A stretch of DNA of 64,000 nucleotides, taken from positions 10,466,001-10,530,000 of the forward strand of contig NZ_CP084058.1 of NCBI RefSeq assembly GCF_020215645.1, read 5' to 3'. The notes under the pieces were generated by a model. That model did not search any database, was not told where the DNA came from, and saw nothing but the letters and a program-made list of their open reading frames with translations. The position numbers and the translations under genes were made by a program. This document shows, piece after piece, positions 8,102 through 15,369 of this stretch (position 1 is the stretch's first letter; every line of letters begins with the position of its first letter). Origin of the DNA: Nonomuraea gerenzanensis (GTDB lineage: Bacteria; Actinomycetota; Actinomycetes; Streptosporangiales; Streptosporangiaceae).

Positions 8102-9211
8102 ATGATCCCCCGAGCCAGGCACTTCGTGGCCGCTGCCCTCAGCAGCGCGCTGCTGATCGTGCCTGCCTTCACGGGGATCGCCCACGCAGCCTCCGCCGCC
8201 GCGGTCGACAGCAAGGTGTACGCCGTCCCGCTGGCCAAGACCATCGCGGAGGTCAAGCGGGTCGCCGACTACTGGAAGCCCGAGCGCCTGCAGAAGACCG
8301 ATCTGTCCACCCCCGCCACGCCCGGCTCCGGCGCCGCCGCCTCGACGACCTCGTCGGGCGCCGCCGCGGGCCCCGCCGCGCCCGTCGCAGCCGTCAAGCG
8401 CACGACCGCCGCGGCCGGCGTCGCCCCCGCGCTGCCCCGCAAGGGCACCGCCGCCAACACCATGGGCAAGGTCTTCTTCCGTTTCGGGGACAAGGAGTAC
8501 TGGTGCTCCGCCAGCGCGGTCGCGGCCAAGAACCGCAGCGTGGTGGCCACCGCCGGGCACTGCGCCTACGACTCGCGCACGGCCAAGCCCGCCGACTACT
8601 GGATCTTCGTCCCGAACCCGGGCCCCAACGGGAGCGCTCCCGACGGCATCTACGTCGGCGCCTCGATCAGCCTGCACGAGGACTGGTCGGGCAAGGGCGA
8701 CTACGACTTCGACTACGCGTTCGTCACCGTGCACCGCGGCTTCACCTGGGCCGCCAAGGACGGCGCGTACGTCATGCAGGACATCGGCCGCCTCCAGGAC
8801 AACGTGGGCGGGCTCGGCCTGGAGCTCAACAAGAAGCCCGGCACGTACACCGTCACAGCGTTCGGCTACCCGGCGGGCCAGCAGCCCGACGGGACGCACC
8901 CGTTCGACGGCAAGACCCTGCTGAAGTGCCGGCCCGGCAGCACTCGCTACACCGTCGCCCCCGGCCGGGACCTGCAGAAGGGCGTCGAGCTGACGCCGTG
9001 CGACTTCAGCCCGGGCGCCAGCGGCGGCCCCTGGGTGATCGGCTACGACGACACCCGCAGGCTCGGCAGCCTGGCCGGCGTCAACAGCCTGACCTGGAAC
9101 AGGGACGCCAAGGGCCGCTACGACTCGGTGTCGGCGCCCTACTTCGACACCACCACCGGTGAGGTGTACCGACGCGCCGCCGGGCTCACCACCCTGCCAA
9201 ATGTGACCTAA
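8102..9211 (+). CDS. Secreted trypsin-like serine protease, array gene 2 (intact triad)
   Basis: A 369-residue paralogue of gene 1. The signal peptide ends near IAHAASAAA. A long Ala/Pro/Thr/Ser-rich linker (about residues 65-115) separates it from the protease domain, making this the most divergent N-terminus in the array. Triad residues are His153 (ATAGHC), Asp204 (DFDYAF) and Ser307 (GASGGP). Conserved cysteines flank the His (YWCSAS, GHC) and lie at LLKCRP and TPCDFS. It ends inside a CRP-like palindrome that probably belongs to the next gene. Predicted active extracellular endopeptidase; substrate unknown. Confidence 0.9.
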   Translation: MIPRARHFVAAALSSALLIVPAFTGIAHAASAAAVDSKVYAVPLAKTIAEVKRVADYWKPERLQKTDLSTPATPGSGAAASTTSSGAAAGPAAPVAAVKRTTAAAGVAPALPRKGTAANTMGKVFFRFGDKEYWCSASAVAAKNRSVVATAGHCAYDSRTAKPADYWIFVPNPGPNGSAPDGIYVGASISLHEDWSGKGDYDFDYAFVTVHRGFTWAAKDGAYVMQDIGRLQDNVGGLGLELNKKPGTYTVTAFGYPAGQQPDGTHPFDGKTLLKCRPGSTRYTVAPGRDLQKGVELTPCDFSPGASGGPWVIGYDDTRRLGSLAGVNSLTWNRDAKGRYDSVSAPYFDTTTGEVYRRAAGLTTLPNVT

Positions 9212-9217
9212 GTCATA
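9202..9217 (+). promoter_or_regulatory. CRP-like palindrome (site A) upstream of array gene 3
   Basis: TGTGA-N6-TCATA, one mismatch per 10 from the CRP consensus TGTGA-N6-TCACA. It overlaps the stop codon of gene 2 and lies about 190 bp before the TTG of gene 3. Confidence 0.5.
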
Positions 9218-9406
9218 GCAACCATTCGATCACTGGAAGTGATCAGGGGCTTCCAGGTCTCGGTAAGGTCACAGCGCGCTTTGGAACGCTGACAGGATCT
9301 ACCGGTAATACACACGATCAGAGTCAAAGCTGTAAGTTCCGGGCTGTCCGTTTGCTGAGTTTGAAGGTGCACAACGCGCCTCATGTCAGCGCAACCTGGA
9401 GTTACC

Positions 9407-10570
9407 TTGAAGCGAATCCTTCTTCCCGCCGGCGGAGCCCTCCTGGCCACCGGCCTGCTCGCGAGCGGCCTGTCCGGCACCGCGCAGGCCGACGGCGACG
9501 TCGCCCACGACCCCATGGCCCGCAACAACTCCGCCGCCGTCTCCGTCGCCTCCTTCTGGCTGGCCTCCAACGGTGCCGCGCTCCGGTCCGCGACCCAGTA
9601 CACGTGGGACTCCAACGAGGTGCGGAAGGTCGTCTCCAAGGGCGGCGCCGACCCCGACGGCCGTCCCGGCATGACGGCCCCGACCGGCGAGTCGAAGTCG
9701 ACCGGCAGCGCCCAGAACATCAACCTGCCCAAGACCGTCGGCAAGGTGTTCTTCGTCGACGGCTCCGGCAAGTTCCGCTGGTGCTCGGGCACCGCCATCC
9801 AGTCGAACTACCGCAACCTGGTCGCCACGGCCGGCCACTGCGTCTACGACACCGACAGCAACAGCCCCACGATGGACAAGTGGGTCTTCGTCCCCGGCTA
9901 CTACCAGGGCAAGGCTCCGTGGGGCATCTACGTCGGCAAGCAGGCCTTCACCCACTACGACTTCGACACCTACGAGGACTACGACCGCGACTACGCGTTC
10001 GTCACCGTCTACAACGGCATCACCTCGAACGGCGTCAAGCAGGTGGACCGCAGGGACTTCGAGCGCTTCACCGGCCCGAAGCGCTCCTGGGGCGGCCGCT
10101 ACTACATCCTGCTGTCCAAGGACGCGGGCCGCCTCGGCGACAACGTCGGCGGCCAGGGCTTCGCCTGGAACCAGCCCACCGGCAAGCCCGTGCGCGCCTT
10201 CGGCTACCCGGCCGCCCCTCACCCCGACGGCAACAAGCCGTACAGCGGCGTGACGCCGAAGCACTGCTACGGCAGCACCACCGCCAAGACGGTCGGAGCC
10301 TCCTGGCTCAAGATCGAGGAGCACATCGGCCTCAAGTGCGCCGTGACCCCGGGCTACGACGGCGGCCCGTGGCTCCTGAACTACAGCAACGCCAAGCGCC
10401 TCGGTTACGTGAACGGTGTCACCAGCACCTTCGCCGACCAGGACGCCAACGACCGGATCGACTACATCACCTCGCCGTACTTCGACGGTGAGACCGCCGC
10501 TGTCTACAACGCGGCCAAGAACGTGTGGTCCGGCAAGATCGTGGGCCCGAACGGCGAGCTGTACAAGTAA
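9407..10570 (+). CDS. Secreted trypsin-like pseudoprotease, array gene 3 (Ser to Asp)
   Basis: I place the start at TTG 9407: GGAG lies five bases upstream and the same GGAG-spacer-TTG-AAG-CG arrangement recurs in genes 4-6; the resulting N-terminus MKRILLPAGGALLATGLLAS is a clean signal peptide ending near AQAD. The 387-residue protein keeps His144 (ATAGHC) and Asp195 (DRDYAF) but the serine motif reads GYDGGP, with Asp318 in the nucleophile position. A 36-residue segment sits between the Asp strand and DAGRLGDNVGGQG. Both disulfide pairs are kept. As a classical serine protease it should be inactive; it may bind, regulate or compete with genes 1-2, or use a different chemistry. Confidence 0.88.
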   Translation: MKRILLPAGGALLATGLLASGLSGTAQADGDVAHDPMARNNSAAVSVASFWLASNGAALRSATQYTWDSNEVRKVVSKGGADPDGRPGMTAPTGESKSTGSAQNINLPKTVGKVFFVDGSGKFRWCSGTAIQSNYRNLVATAGHCVYDTDSNSPTMDKWVFVPGYYQGKAPWGIYVGKQAFTHYDFDTYEDYDRDYAFVTVYNGITSNGVKQVDRRDFERFTGPKRSWGGRYYILLSKDAGRLGDNVGGQGFAWNQPTGKPVRAFGYPAAPHPDGNKPYSGVTPKHCYGSTTAKTVGASWLKIEEHIGLKCAVTPGYDGGPWLLNYSNAKRLGYVNGVTSTFADQDANDRIDYITSPYFDGETAAVYNAAKNVWSGKIVGPNGELYK

Positions 10571-10584
10571 GCCCTACCAGGGGA

Positions 10585-10625
10585 AAGGCGAGGGCCTCGG
10601 GTGCCGAGGCCCTCGCCTTGTTTTC
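10585..10625 (+). terminator. Strong intrinsic terminator after array gene 3
   Basis: A perfect 16-bp stem (10585-10600 with 10604-10619) with a three-base loop is followed by G and TTTT, 14 bp after the stop codon of gene 3. Confidence 0.85.
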
Positions 10626-10696
10626 TGACCAGGTGGCTCACGAAGATCTTTCTTGGTTCAACTGACAGACCGTGTTTGCCTTGTCACGATGGGCGC

Positions 10697-11113
10697 ATGC
10701 GTCGCGATGATCTGACGGACGCCGAGTGGGAACGGGTGGCCACCCTCCTCCCCCAGACCGGCCTCCACAGCAACCGGACGACCGACGACCGCACCGTGCT
10801 CAACGGCCTGCTCTACCAGGCCCGCACCGGCGTCCGCTGGCGATACCTGCCCGACCGGTACGGCTGCTGGGTCACCATCTACAAACGCCATCGCGCCTGG
10901 CTCGCGGACGGCACCTGGCAACGCCTCGCCCTGGCCCTCCACACCGCCGACCCCACCCCCCGCCGAGCCGGCCCGGCCGCCCTGGACCCCATCCGCAGCC
11001 ACCCCCTGGGCTCCCCCGGCTCACCCCCCGACCCCTCCCCGCTCAAGGACTCAGCGGTCCTGGCCAGCCTCCAGGCCCTGCTGGGGCACACGGTCAAGCC
11101 GAAGAACCACTGA
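10697..11113 (+). CDS. Transposase fragment, DUF4096/IS5-type N-terminal domain
   Basis: The first 75 residues match the N-terminal domain of IS5-family transposases: LTDAEWERVATLLPQ, then LNGLLYQARTGVRWRYLPDRYG and a TWQRL-like helix. The catalytic DDE domain is absent; instead the protein ends in about 50 Pro/Ser/His-rich residues. It is therefore a remnant or a stand-alone ORF-A. I see no terminal inverted repeats or target duplication. It sits between array genes 3 and 4 and is bounded by two strong terminators, so it may have been inserted during growth of the array. Confidence 0.7.
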   Translation: MRRDDLTDAEWERVATLLPQTGLHSNRTTDDRTVLNGLLYQARTGVRWRYLPDRYGCWVTIYKRHRAWLADGTWQRLALALHTADPTPRRAGPAALDPIRSHPLGSPGSPPDPSPLKDSAVLASLQALLGHTVKPKNH

Positions 11114-11134
11114 CCCGAACTCCACCTCTCCACA

Positions 11135-11165
11135 GCCCGCCGACGACATGTCGGCGGGCCTTTCT
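11135..11165 (+). terminator. Terminator after the transposase fragment
   Basis: A perfect 10-bp GC-rich stem (11135-11144 with 11150-11159), five-base loop, then CTTTCT. Confidence 0.8.
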
Positions 11166-11276
11166 CGTGCGCCAGAAGCCCGATGAGACCGGGATTCTGA
11201 ACGCTCTGAGGCCGAACCTGAAGATCTCCTGTGAGAAACGGGCGAAGTTAGACGGAGTTGGTTCCCATCTGGTTCC

Positions 11277-11292
11277 TGTGATCTGAGTCACG
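11277..11292 (+). promoter_or_regulatory. CRP-like palindrome (site B) upstream of array gene 4
   Basis: TGTGATCTGAGTCACG, i.e. TGTGA-N6-TCACG, one base from the CRP consensus. It lies 270 bp before the TTG of gene 4, almost the same distance as site C before gene 5. Confidence 0.6.
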
Positions 11293-11487
11293 TTTACCCG
11301 ACTACTCACAGTGCTCGCCCGCTAACGGCACTTTCGTCCCAGCAGCAACTTCCCCTACATACCCAGCAAAAACATCACGCGACGATCACGACGCGCGAAT
11401 GTCTCTGACAAGTCACGGAAAGGTAACGGCGACAAGGGTGCCTTCCGGATCACCCAAAGCGGGTTTCACCTGCGGAGATCACCACGC

Positions 11488-11528
11488 TATGTTCCTTGCT
11501 ATCCCTTTACTGACGCATGGGACGCAAG
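11488..11528 (+). repeat. 41-bp leader block, copy 1
   Basis: Runs from TATGTTCC to GACGCAAG and is identical to 13527-13567 at 40 of 41 positions (TTGCT versus TGGCT). It ends 34 bp before the gene 4 start. It contains TATGTT, a possible -10 element, so it likely includes the transcription start. Confidence 0.75.
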
Positions 11529-11561
11529 TTGCGACCCACGACAGAGCAAGGAGCAGTTCCC

Positions 11562-13163
11562 TTGAAGCGCATCCTCATCCCCGCCGGTGGCGCCCTCCTG
11601 GCCACCGGTCTTCTGGCCGCTGGTCTGGCCGGTACCGCTCAGGCCGACGACACCGTCGCCAAGGACGCGATGGCGACGAGCGCGGCCAACGCCAAGGCCA
11701 TCGCCCAGTTCTGGGCGGAGAACAACGGTGCTGCCCTCAAGGCCGCTACCGAGTCGAACGTCTGGGACAAGGCTGACGTCGCCAAGCTGCAGAGCAAGGG
11801 CGGGTACAGCTCGGACACCAAGCCGGGCTCGACCGCTCCGACCGGCGAAGAGAAGAAGACGACCTCCAAGGTCCAGAACGTCAACATGCCGAAGACCATC
11901 GGCAAGGTGTTCTTCGTCAACAGCAAGGGCGAGAAGAAGTGGTGCTCCGCCACTTCGATCCAGTCGCAGTACCGCAACCTGGTCGCCACGGCCGGTCACT
12001 GCGTGTACGACACGGCTGCCAACACGGACGTCATGTCCAAGTGGGTCTTCGTCCCCGGTTACTACCAGGGCAAGTCCCCCTGGGGCATCTACGTGGGTAA
12101 GCAGGCCTTCACCCACTACGACTTCGACGTCTACGAGGACTACGACCGCGACTACGCGTTCGTGACCGTCTACAACGGCGTTTCCATCTCCGGCAAGACC
12201 ACCAAGGTCACGCCGAGCGAGTACAAGTCGCACGTCGCCAAGGGCGGCGTCGGCTACGTCAAGGAAACGACGATCACGAAGGAAGAGTTCGAGGCCGGCT
12301 ACGACAAGTACGGCGAGGCGGGTCCCTTCAAGTCGAAGGTCGCCGACCCCAAGGTCGAGACGGTCGCGAAGCCTGCCGACGTGACCGCGTCGAACGTCGA
12401 CGACTACATCAAGGGCGAGGGCCCCACCAAGGGTGTCCAGCTCACTGGTGCGGAGGTCTACAAGTCGCAGTACAACGCGGCTGGTACGGGCTTCGACAAC
12501 GGCGCGAGGTTCGAGCGTCTGAGCACCGAGGTGCCCATCAGCAAGGAGCAGTACGACGAGCTGAAGGCCGCCAAGGGCGACGGCAAGTTCATGGGCGAGG
12601 TCCGCGCCCAGCTTGACGCCAACAAGAACGAGATCGCTTGGTTCAAGCAGCAGTTCTTCATCAAGAAGTGGGTCAAGACCACCGTTCAGATGAAGTACTG
12701 GGTCGAGGACTACTACGTCGTCGACATCGCCGGCAAGGACGCGGGTCGCCTCGGCGACAACGTCGGTGGCCAGGGCTTCGCCTGGAACCAGCCGACCGGC
12801 AAGGCTGTTCGCGTGTTCGGCTACCCGGCCGCTCCTCACCCCGACGGCAACAAGAACTACACCGGCGTGACTCCGAAGTGGTGCTACGGCAACACCACGA
12901 AGAAGCTGGTCGGTTCGGCTGCCAAGAAGATCGAGGAGCACGTCGCCCTCAAGTGCGCCATGACCGAGGGCGCCGACGGTGGCCCGTGGCTGTACAAGTA
13001 CAGCAACGCCAAGCGTCTCGGCTACGTGAACGGTGTCACCAGCACCTTCAACGACCAGGACAGCAACGGCCGCGTGGACTACATCTCGTCGCCGTACTTC
13101 GACGGCGAGACCAACACCGTCTACAAGGCCGCCGCGGCCTCGTGGTCCGGCAAGATTGTCTGA
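11562..13163 (+). CDS. Secreted trypsin-like pseudoprotease with insert, array gene 4 (Ser to Asp)
   Basis: Start TTG 11562 follows AAGGAG by eight bases; an in-frame ATG at 11517 has no ribosome site. The signal peptide MKRILIPAGGALLATGLLAA ends near TAQAD. His146 (ATAGHC) and Asp197 (DRDYAF) are kept, but the nucleophile is Asp472 (GADGGP). Residues about 210-391 form an extra region absent from genes 1-3, built of short charged segments with a recurring T/S-x-x-E-Y/F phrase (TPSEY, TKEEF, SKEQY), ending in an aromatic-rich stretch WVKTTVQMKYWVEDYYVV. Codons ending in T (GGT, GCT, CGT) are commoner than in neighbouring genes, hinting at high expression. It has its own leader and terminator. 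Confidence 0.88.
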   Translation: MKRILIPAGGALLATGLLAAGLAGTAQADDTVAKDAMATSAANAKAIAQFWAENNGAALKAATESNVWDKADVAKLQSKGGYSSDTKPGSTAPTGEEKKTTSKVQNVNMPKTIGKVFFVNSKGEKKWCSATSIQSQYRNLVATAGHCVYDTAANTDVMSKWVFVPGYYQGKSPWGIYVGKQAFTHYDFDVYEDYDRDYAFVTVYNGVSISGKTTKVTPSEYKSHVAKGGVGYVKETTITKEEFEAGYDKYGEAGPFKSKVADPKVETVAKPADVTASNVDDYIKGEGPTKGVQLTGAEVYKSQYNAAGTGFDNGARFERLSTEVPISKEQYDELKAAKGDGKFMGEVRAQLDANKNEIAWFKQQFFIKKWVKTTVQMKYWVEDYYVVDIAGKDAGRLGDNVGGQGFAWNQPTGKAVRVFGYPAAPHPDGNKNYTGVTPKWCYGNTTKKLVGSAAKKIEEHVALKCAMTEGADGGPWLYKYSNAKRLGYVNGVTSTFNDQDSNGRVDYISSPYFDGETNTVYKAAAASWSGKIV

Positions 13164-13211
13164 AGTAACGGATAGCGACCGGGCATAGCCTGTTCGTTAA
13201 CCGCTACAAGC

Positions 13212-13240
13212 GAAGGGCCCGGCATCCTGCCGGGCCCTTC
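13212..13240 (+). terminator. Terminator after array gene 4
   Basis: A perfect 13-bp stem (13212-13224 with 13228-13240) with a three-base loop, followed by TGCGTTC. Confidence 0.8.
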
Positions 13241-13306
13241 TGCGTTCCGCCCCGAATGTGAAGGCTTTTGGACGCATGGGACGCTCAGACGGTGCCATCA
13301 ATCAGA

Positions 13307-13322
13307 TGTGATCTGCGTCACA
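13307..13322 (+). promoter_or_regulatory. CRP-like palindrome (site C) upstream of array gene 5
   Basis: TGTGATCTGCGTCACA is an exact match to TGTGA-N6-TCACA. It lies 276 bp before the TTG of gene 5, mirroring site B. Confidence 0.65.
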
Positions 13323-13526
13323 CCCTATCGGCAGACGGAACCGAGAGGACGCCTCAGCCCCGAGAGCCACACTGACAACTTCCTTATGTTGATCAGGGCA
13401 AACGGCACGGAGGTCGGCTTTCCTCAGCTCCTGCGCATCAGCCACTTAAACATCACAGAACGATCACGACCGGCTTGTCCCATCTTTTCCTCTCAAAGCG
13501 GCTACCGGACTTCAAGATCGACACTG

Positions 13527-13567
13527 TATGTTCCTGGCTATCCCTTTACTGACGCATGGGACGCAAG
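13527..13567 (+). repeat. 41-bp leader block, copy 2
   Basis: Second copy of 11488-11528 with one mismatch, ending 31 bp before the gene 5 start. The shared block and similar N-termini indicate that genes 4 and 5 arose by duplication with their promoters. Confidence 0.75.
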
Positions 13568-13597
13568 AGGCGTTCCACGACAGCGCAAGGAGTTACC

Positions 13598-15190
13598 TTG
13601 AAGCGCATCCTCCTTCCGGCCGGTGGCGCCATTCTGGCCACTGGTCTGCTGGCCGCTGGTCTGGCCACCACCGCCCAGGCCGACGACACCGTCGCCTCGG
13701 ACGTCCTCGCCGCTGAGGCGAAGGCCATCGAGACCCTGGAGTTCTGGACCGCGTCCAACAACGCGGCCCTGAAGAACGCCGTGGCCTTCAACCCCGACGC
13801 CCTCGAGGTCTCTCAGATCAAGAGCGGTGGCGGTTACAGCGCGGACACCAAGCCGGGCTCGACCGCGCCCATCGGCGAGGAGAAGAAGACCACCGTCAAG
13901 GTTCAGAACGTGAACCTGCCGAAGACCATCGGTAAGGTTTTCTTCGAGGGCCGTGACGGCAAGCTGTACTGGTGCTCCGGCACCTCGATCCAGTCGCAGT
14001 ACCGCAACCTGGTCGCCACGGCCGGTCACTGCGTCTACGACATCGCCGGCAACGACGAGGTCGTGTCCCGCTGGGTCTTCGTTCCGGGCTACTACCAGGG
14101 CAAGGCTCCTTGGGGCGTCTACGTGGGTAAGCAGGCCTTCACCCACTACGACTTCGACGTGTACGAGGACTTCGACCGCGACTACGCGTTCGTCACCGTG
14201 TACGACGGCATCGGCGGTGTCCTGAACAAGGAGACCAAGGTCACCCCCAGCGAGTACCGGGCGCACGTCGCCAAGGGTGGCAAGGGTTACGTCAAGGAGA
14301 CCCCGATCACCGCTGCGGAGTTCGCCGCGGGCTACGAGAAGTACGGCGAGGCTGGTCCGTACAAGTCGGCCGCTGCTGACCCCAAGGTCGAGTCGGTTGC
14401 CAAGCCGGCCGACGCTGCGCAGAAGATCGAGGACTACATCGCCACTGGCGTCAACGGCATCAAGCTGGTTGGCGTCGAGGTGACCGAGTCGGTCTACAAG
14501 AACGCCACGTCCGGCCTGGACAACGGGCAGAAGTTCGAGCGTCTCTCCAACGAGGTTCCGGTCTCGCAGGAAGAGTACAAGAAGCTCGTGGACGAGAAGG
14601 GGGACGGCAAGTTCCTCGGCTCCCTGCGCGTGGTCAAGGACGCCAACGGCACCGAGACCGCTTGGTTCAAGACGCAGTACTACGTCAAGAAGTGGATCAA
14701 GTCCACCGCTCAGGTGAAGTACTGGGTCGAGGACTACTTCGTCGTCGAGCACGCCATCAAGAGCGTCGGCCGTCTCGGTGACAACGTCGGTGGGCAGGGC
14801 TTCGCCTGGAACCAGCCCTCCGGCAAGTACGTCCGCACCTTCGGCTACCCCTACGGCCCGCACCTGGACGGCAACAAGCCGTTCACCGGTGTGACGCCGA
14901 AGTGGTGCTACGGCAAGACCGCCAAGAACGCCCTGCTGATCCCCTCCAAGAAGGTTGAGGAGCAGCAGTCGCTGAAGTGCACCGTCACCGCCGGTTACGA
15001 CGGTGGCCCGTGGCTGTACAAGTACAGCAACGCCAAGCGCCTCGGCTACGTCAACGGTGTCACCAGCCTCATCGCCGACACCGACAAGAACAACCGCTAC
15101 GACACGATCACCTCGGCGTACTTCGACGGTGAGACCGCTGCGATCTACAAGGCCGCTGCGGCCGTGTGGTCCGGCAAGCTCGTCAAGTAA
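13598..15190 (+). CDS. Secreted trypsin-like pseudoprotease with insert, array gene 5 (Ser to Asp)
   Basis: The closest paralogue of gene 4. TTG 13598 follows AAGGAG by five bases. The signal peptide MKRILLPAGGAILATGLLAA ends near TAQAD. His144 and Asp195 are kept; the nucleophile position is Asp468 (GYDGGP). The extra region spans residues about 209-389 and again contains TPSEY, TAAEF and SQEEY units and ends in KYWVEDYFVVE. Differences from gene 4 are scattered through the whole protein while the fold-defining motifs stay intact, which argues for purifying selection and not decay. Predicted secreted binding or regulatory protein. Confidence 0.88.
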   Translation: MKRILLPAGGAILATGLLAAGLATTAQADDTVASDVLAAEAKAIETLEFWTASNNAALKNAVAFNPDALEVSQIKSGGGYSADTKPGSTAPIGEEKKTTVKVQNVNLPKTIGKVFFEGRDGKLYWCSGTSIQSQYRNLVATAGHCVYDIAGNDEVVSRWVFVPGYYQGKAPWGVYVGKQAFTHYDFDVYEDFDRDYAFVTVYDGIGGVLNKETKVTPSEYRAHVAKGGKGYVKETPITAAEFAAGYEKYGEAGPYKSAAADPKVESVAKPADAAQKIEDYIATGVNGIKLVGVEVTESVYKNATSGLDNGQKFERLSNEVPVSQEEYKKLVDEKGDGKFLGSLRVVKDANGTETAWFKTQYYVKKWIKSTAQVKYWVEDYFVVEHAIKSVGRLGDNVGGQGFAWNQPSGKYVRTFGYPYGPHLDGNKPFTGVTPKWCYGKTAKNALLIPSKKVEEQQSLKCTVTAGYDGGPWLYKYSNAKRLGYVNGVTSLIADTDKNNRYDTITSAYFDGETAAIYKAAAAVWSGKLVK

Positions 15191-15240
15191 GTACCTGACT
15201 GATCGTGAACGGCGACTTGTTCGACGTTCAAGAGCAGTAA

Positions 15241-15273
15241 CCAAAGGGCTCGGCATCCAGCCGGGCCCTTTGG
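15241..15273 (+). terminator. Terminator after array gene 5
   Basis: A 14-bp stem (15241-15254 with 15260-15273, one G-T pair) with a five-base loop, followed by CCTTTCT. Confidence 0.8.
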
Positions 15274-15369
15274 CCTTTCTGGTGAGAAATCTGGCGATTG
15301 CCCTTACCAGAGTGACCTAAGGGTCGATAGGGTCTTGACACCCTTTTTGACATACTGTGGAGCCTCCCT

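Larger units (their letters stand above)
11114..11561 (+). promoter_or_regulatory. Long leader region of array gene 4
   Basis: This 448-bp region carries, in order, the transposase-side terminator, CRP-like site B, an AT-richer stretch, and the 41-bp block duplicated before gene 5. No separate gene is convincing. A short frame starting at 11489 lies within the duplicated block and overlaps the gene start, but its conservation could come purely from DNA duplication. Confidence 0.5.
13164..13597 (+). promoter_or_regulatory. Long leader region of array gene 5
   Basis: This 434-bp region repeats the design of the gene 4 leader: terminator, then CRP-like site C, then the 41-bp block. A short extra copy of the block core (GACGCATGGGACGC) occurs at 13271-13284, just before site C, as if an older duplication had left a trace. 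Confidence 0.5.

Noticed and set aside
9228..9244. GATCACT-GGA-AGTGATC hairpin after array gene 2
   Set aside because: The stem is only 7 bp with no U-tract and lies where a promoter is expected, so I could not call it a terminator.
11499..12941. Long minus-strand open frame across array gene 4
   Set aside because: High-GC antisense shadow; similar frames oppose genes 5 and 6 and share only the inverse of the protease sequence.
15335..15360. TTGACA as a -35 element with a matching -10 for array gene 6
   Set aside because: Two TTGACA copies are present but no TATAAT-like hexamer lies at a proper distance before the ribosome site; left as a mention only.
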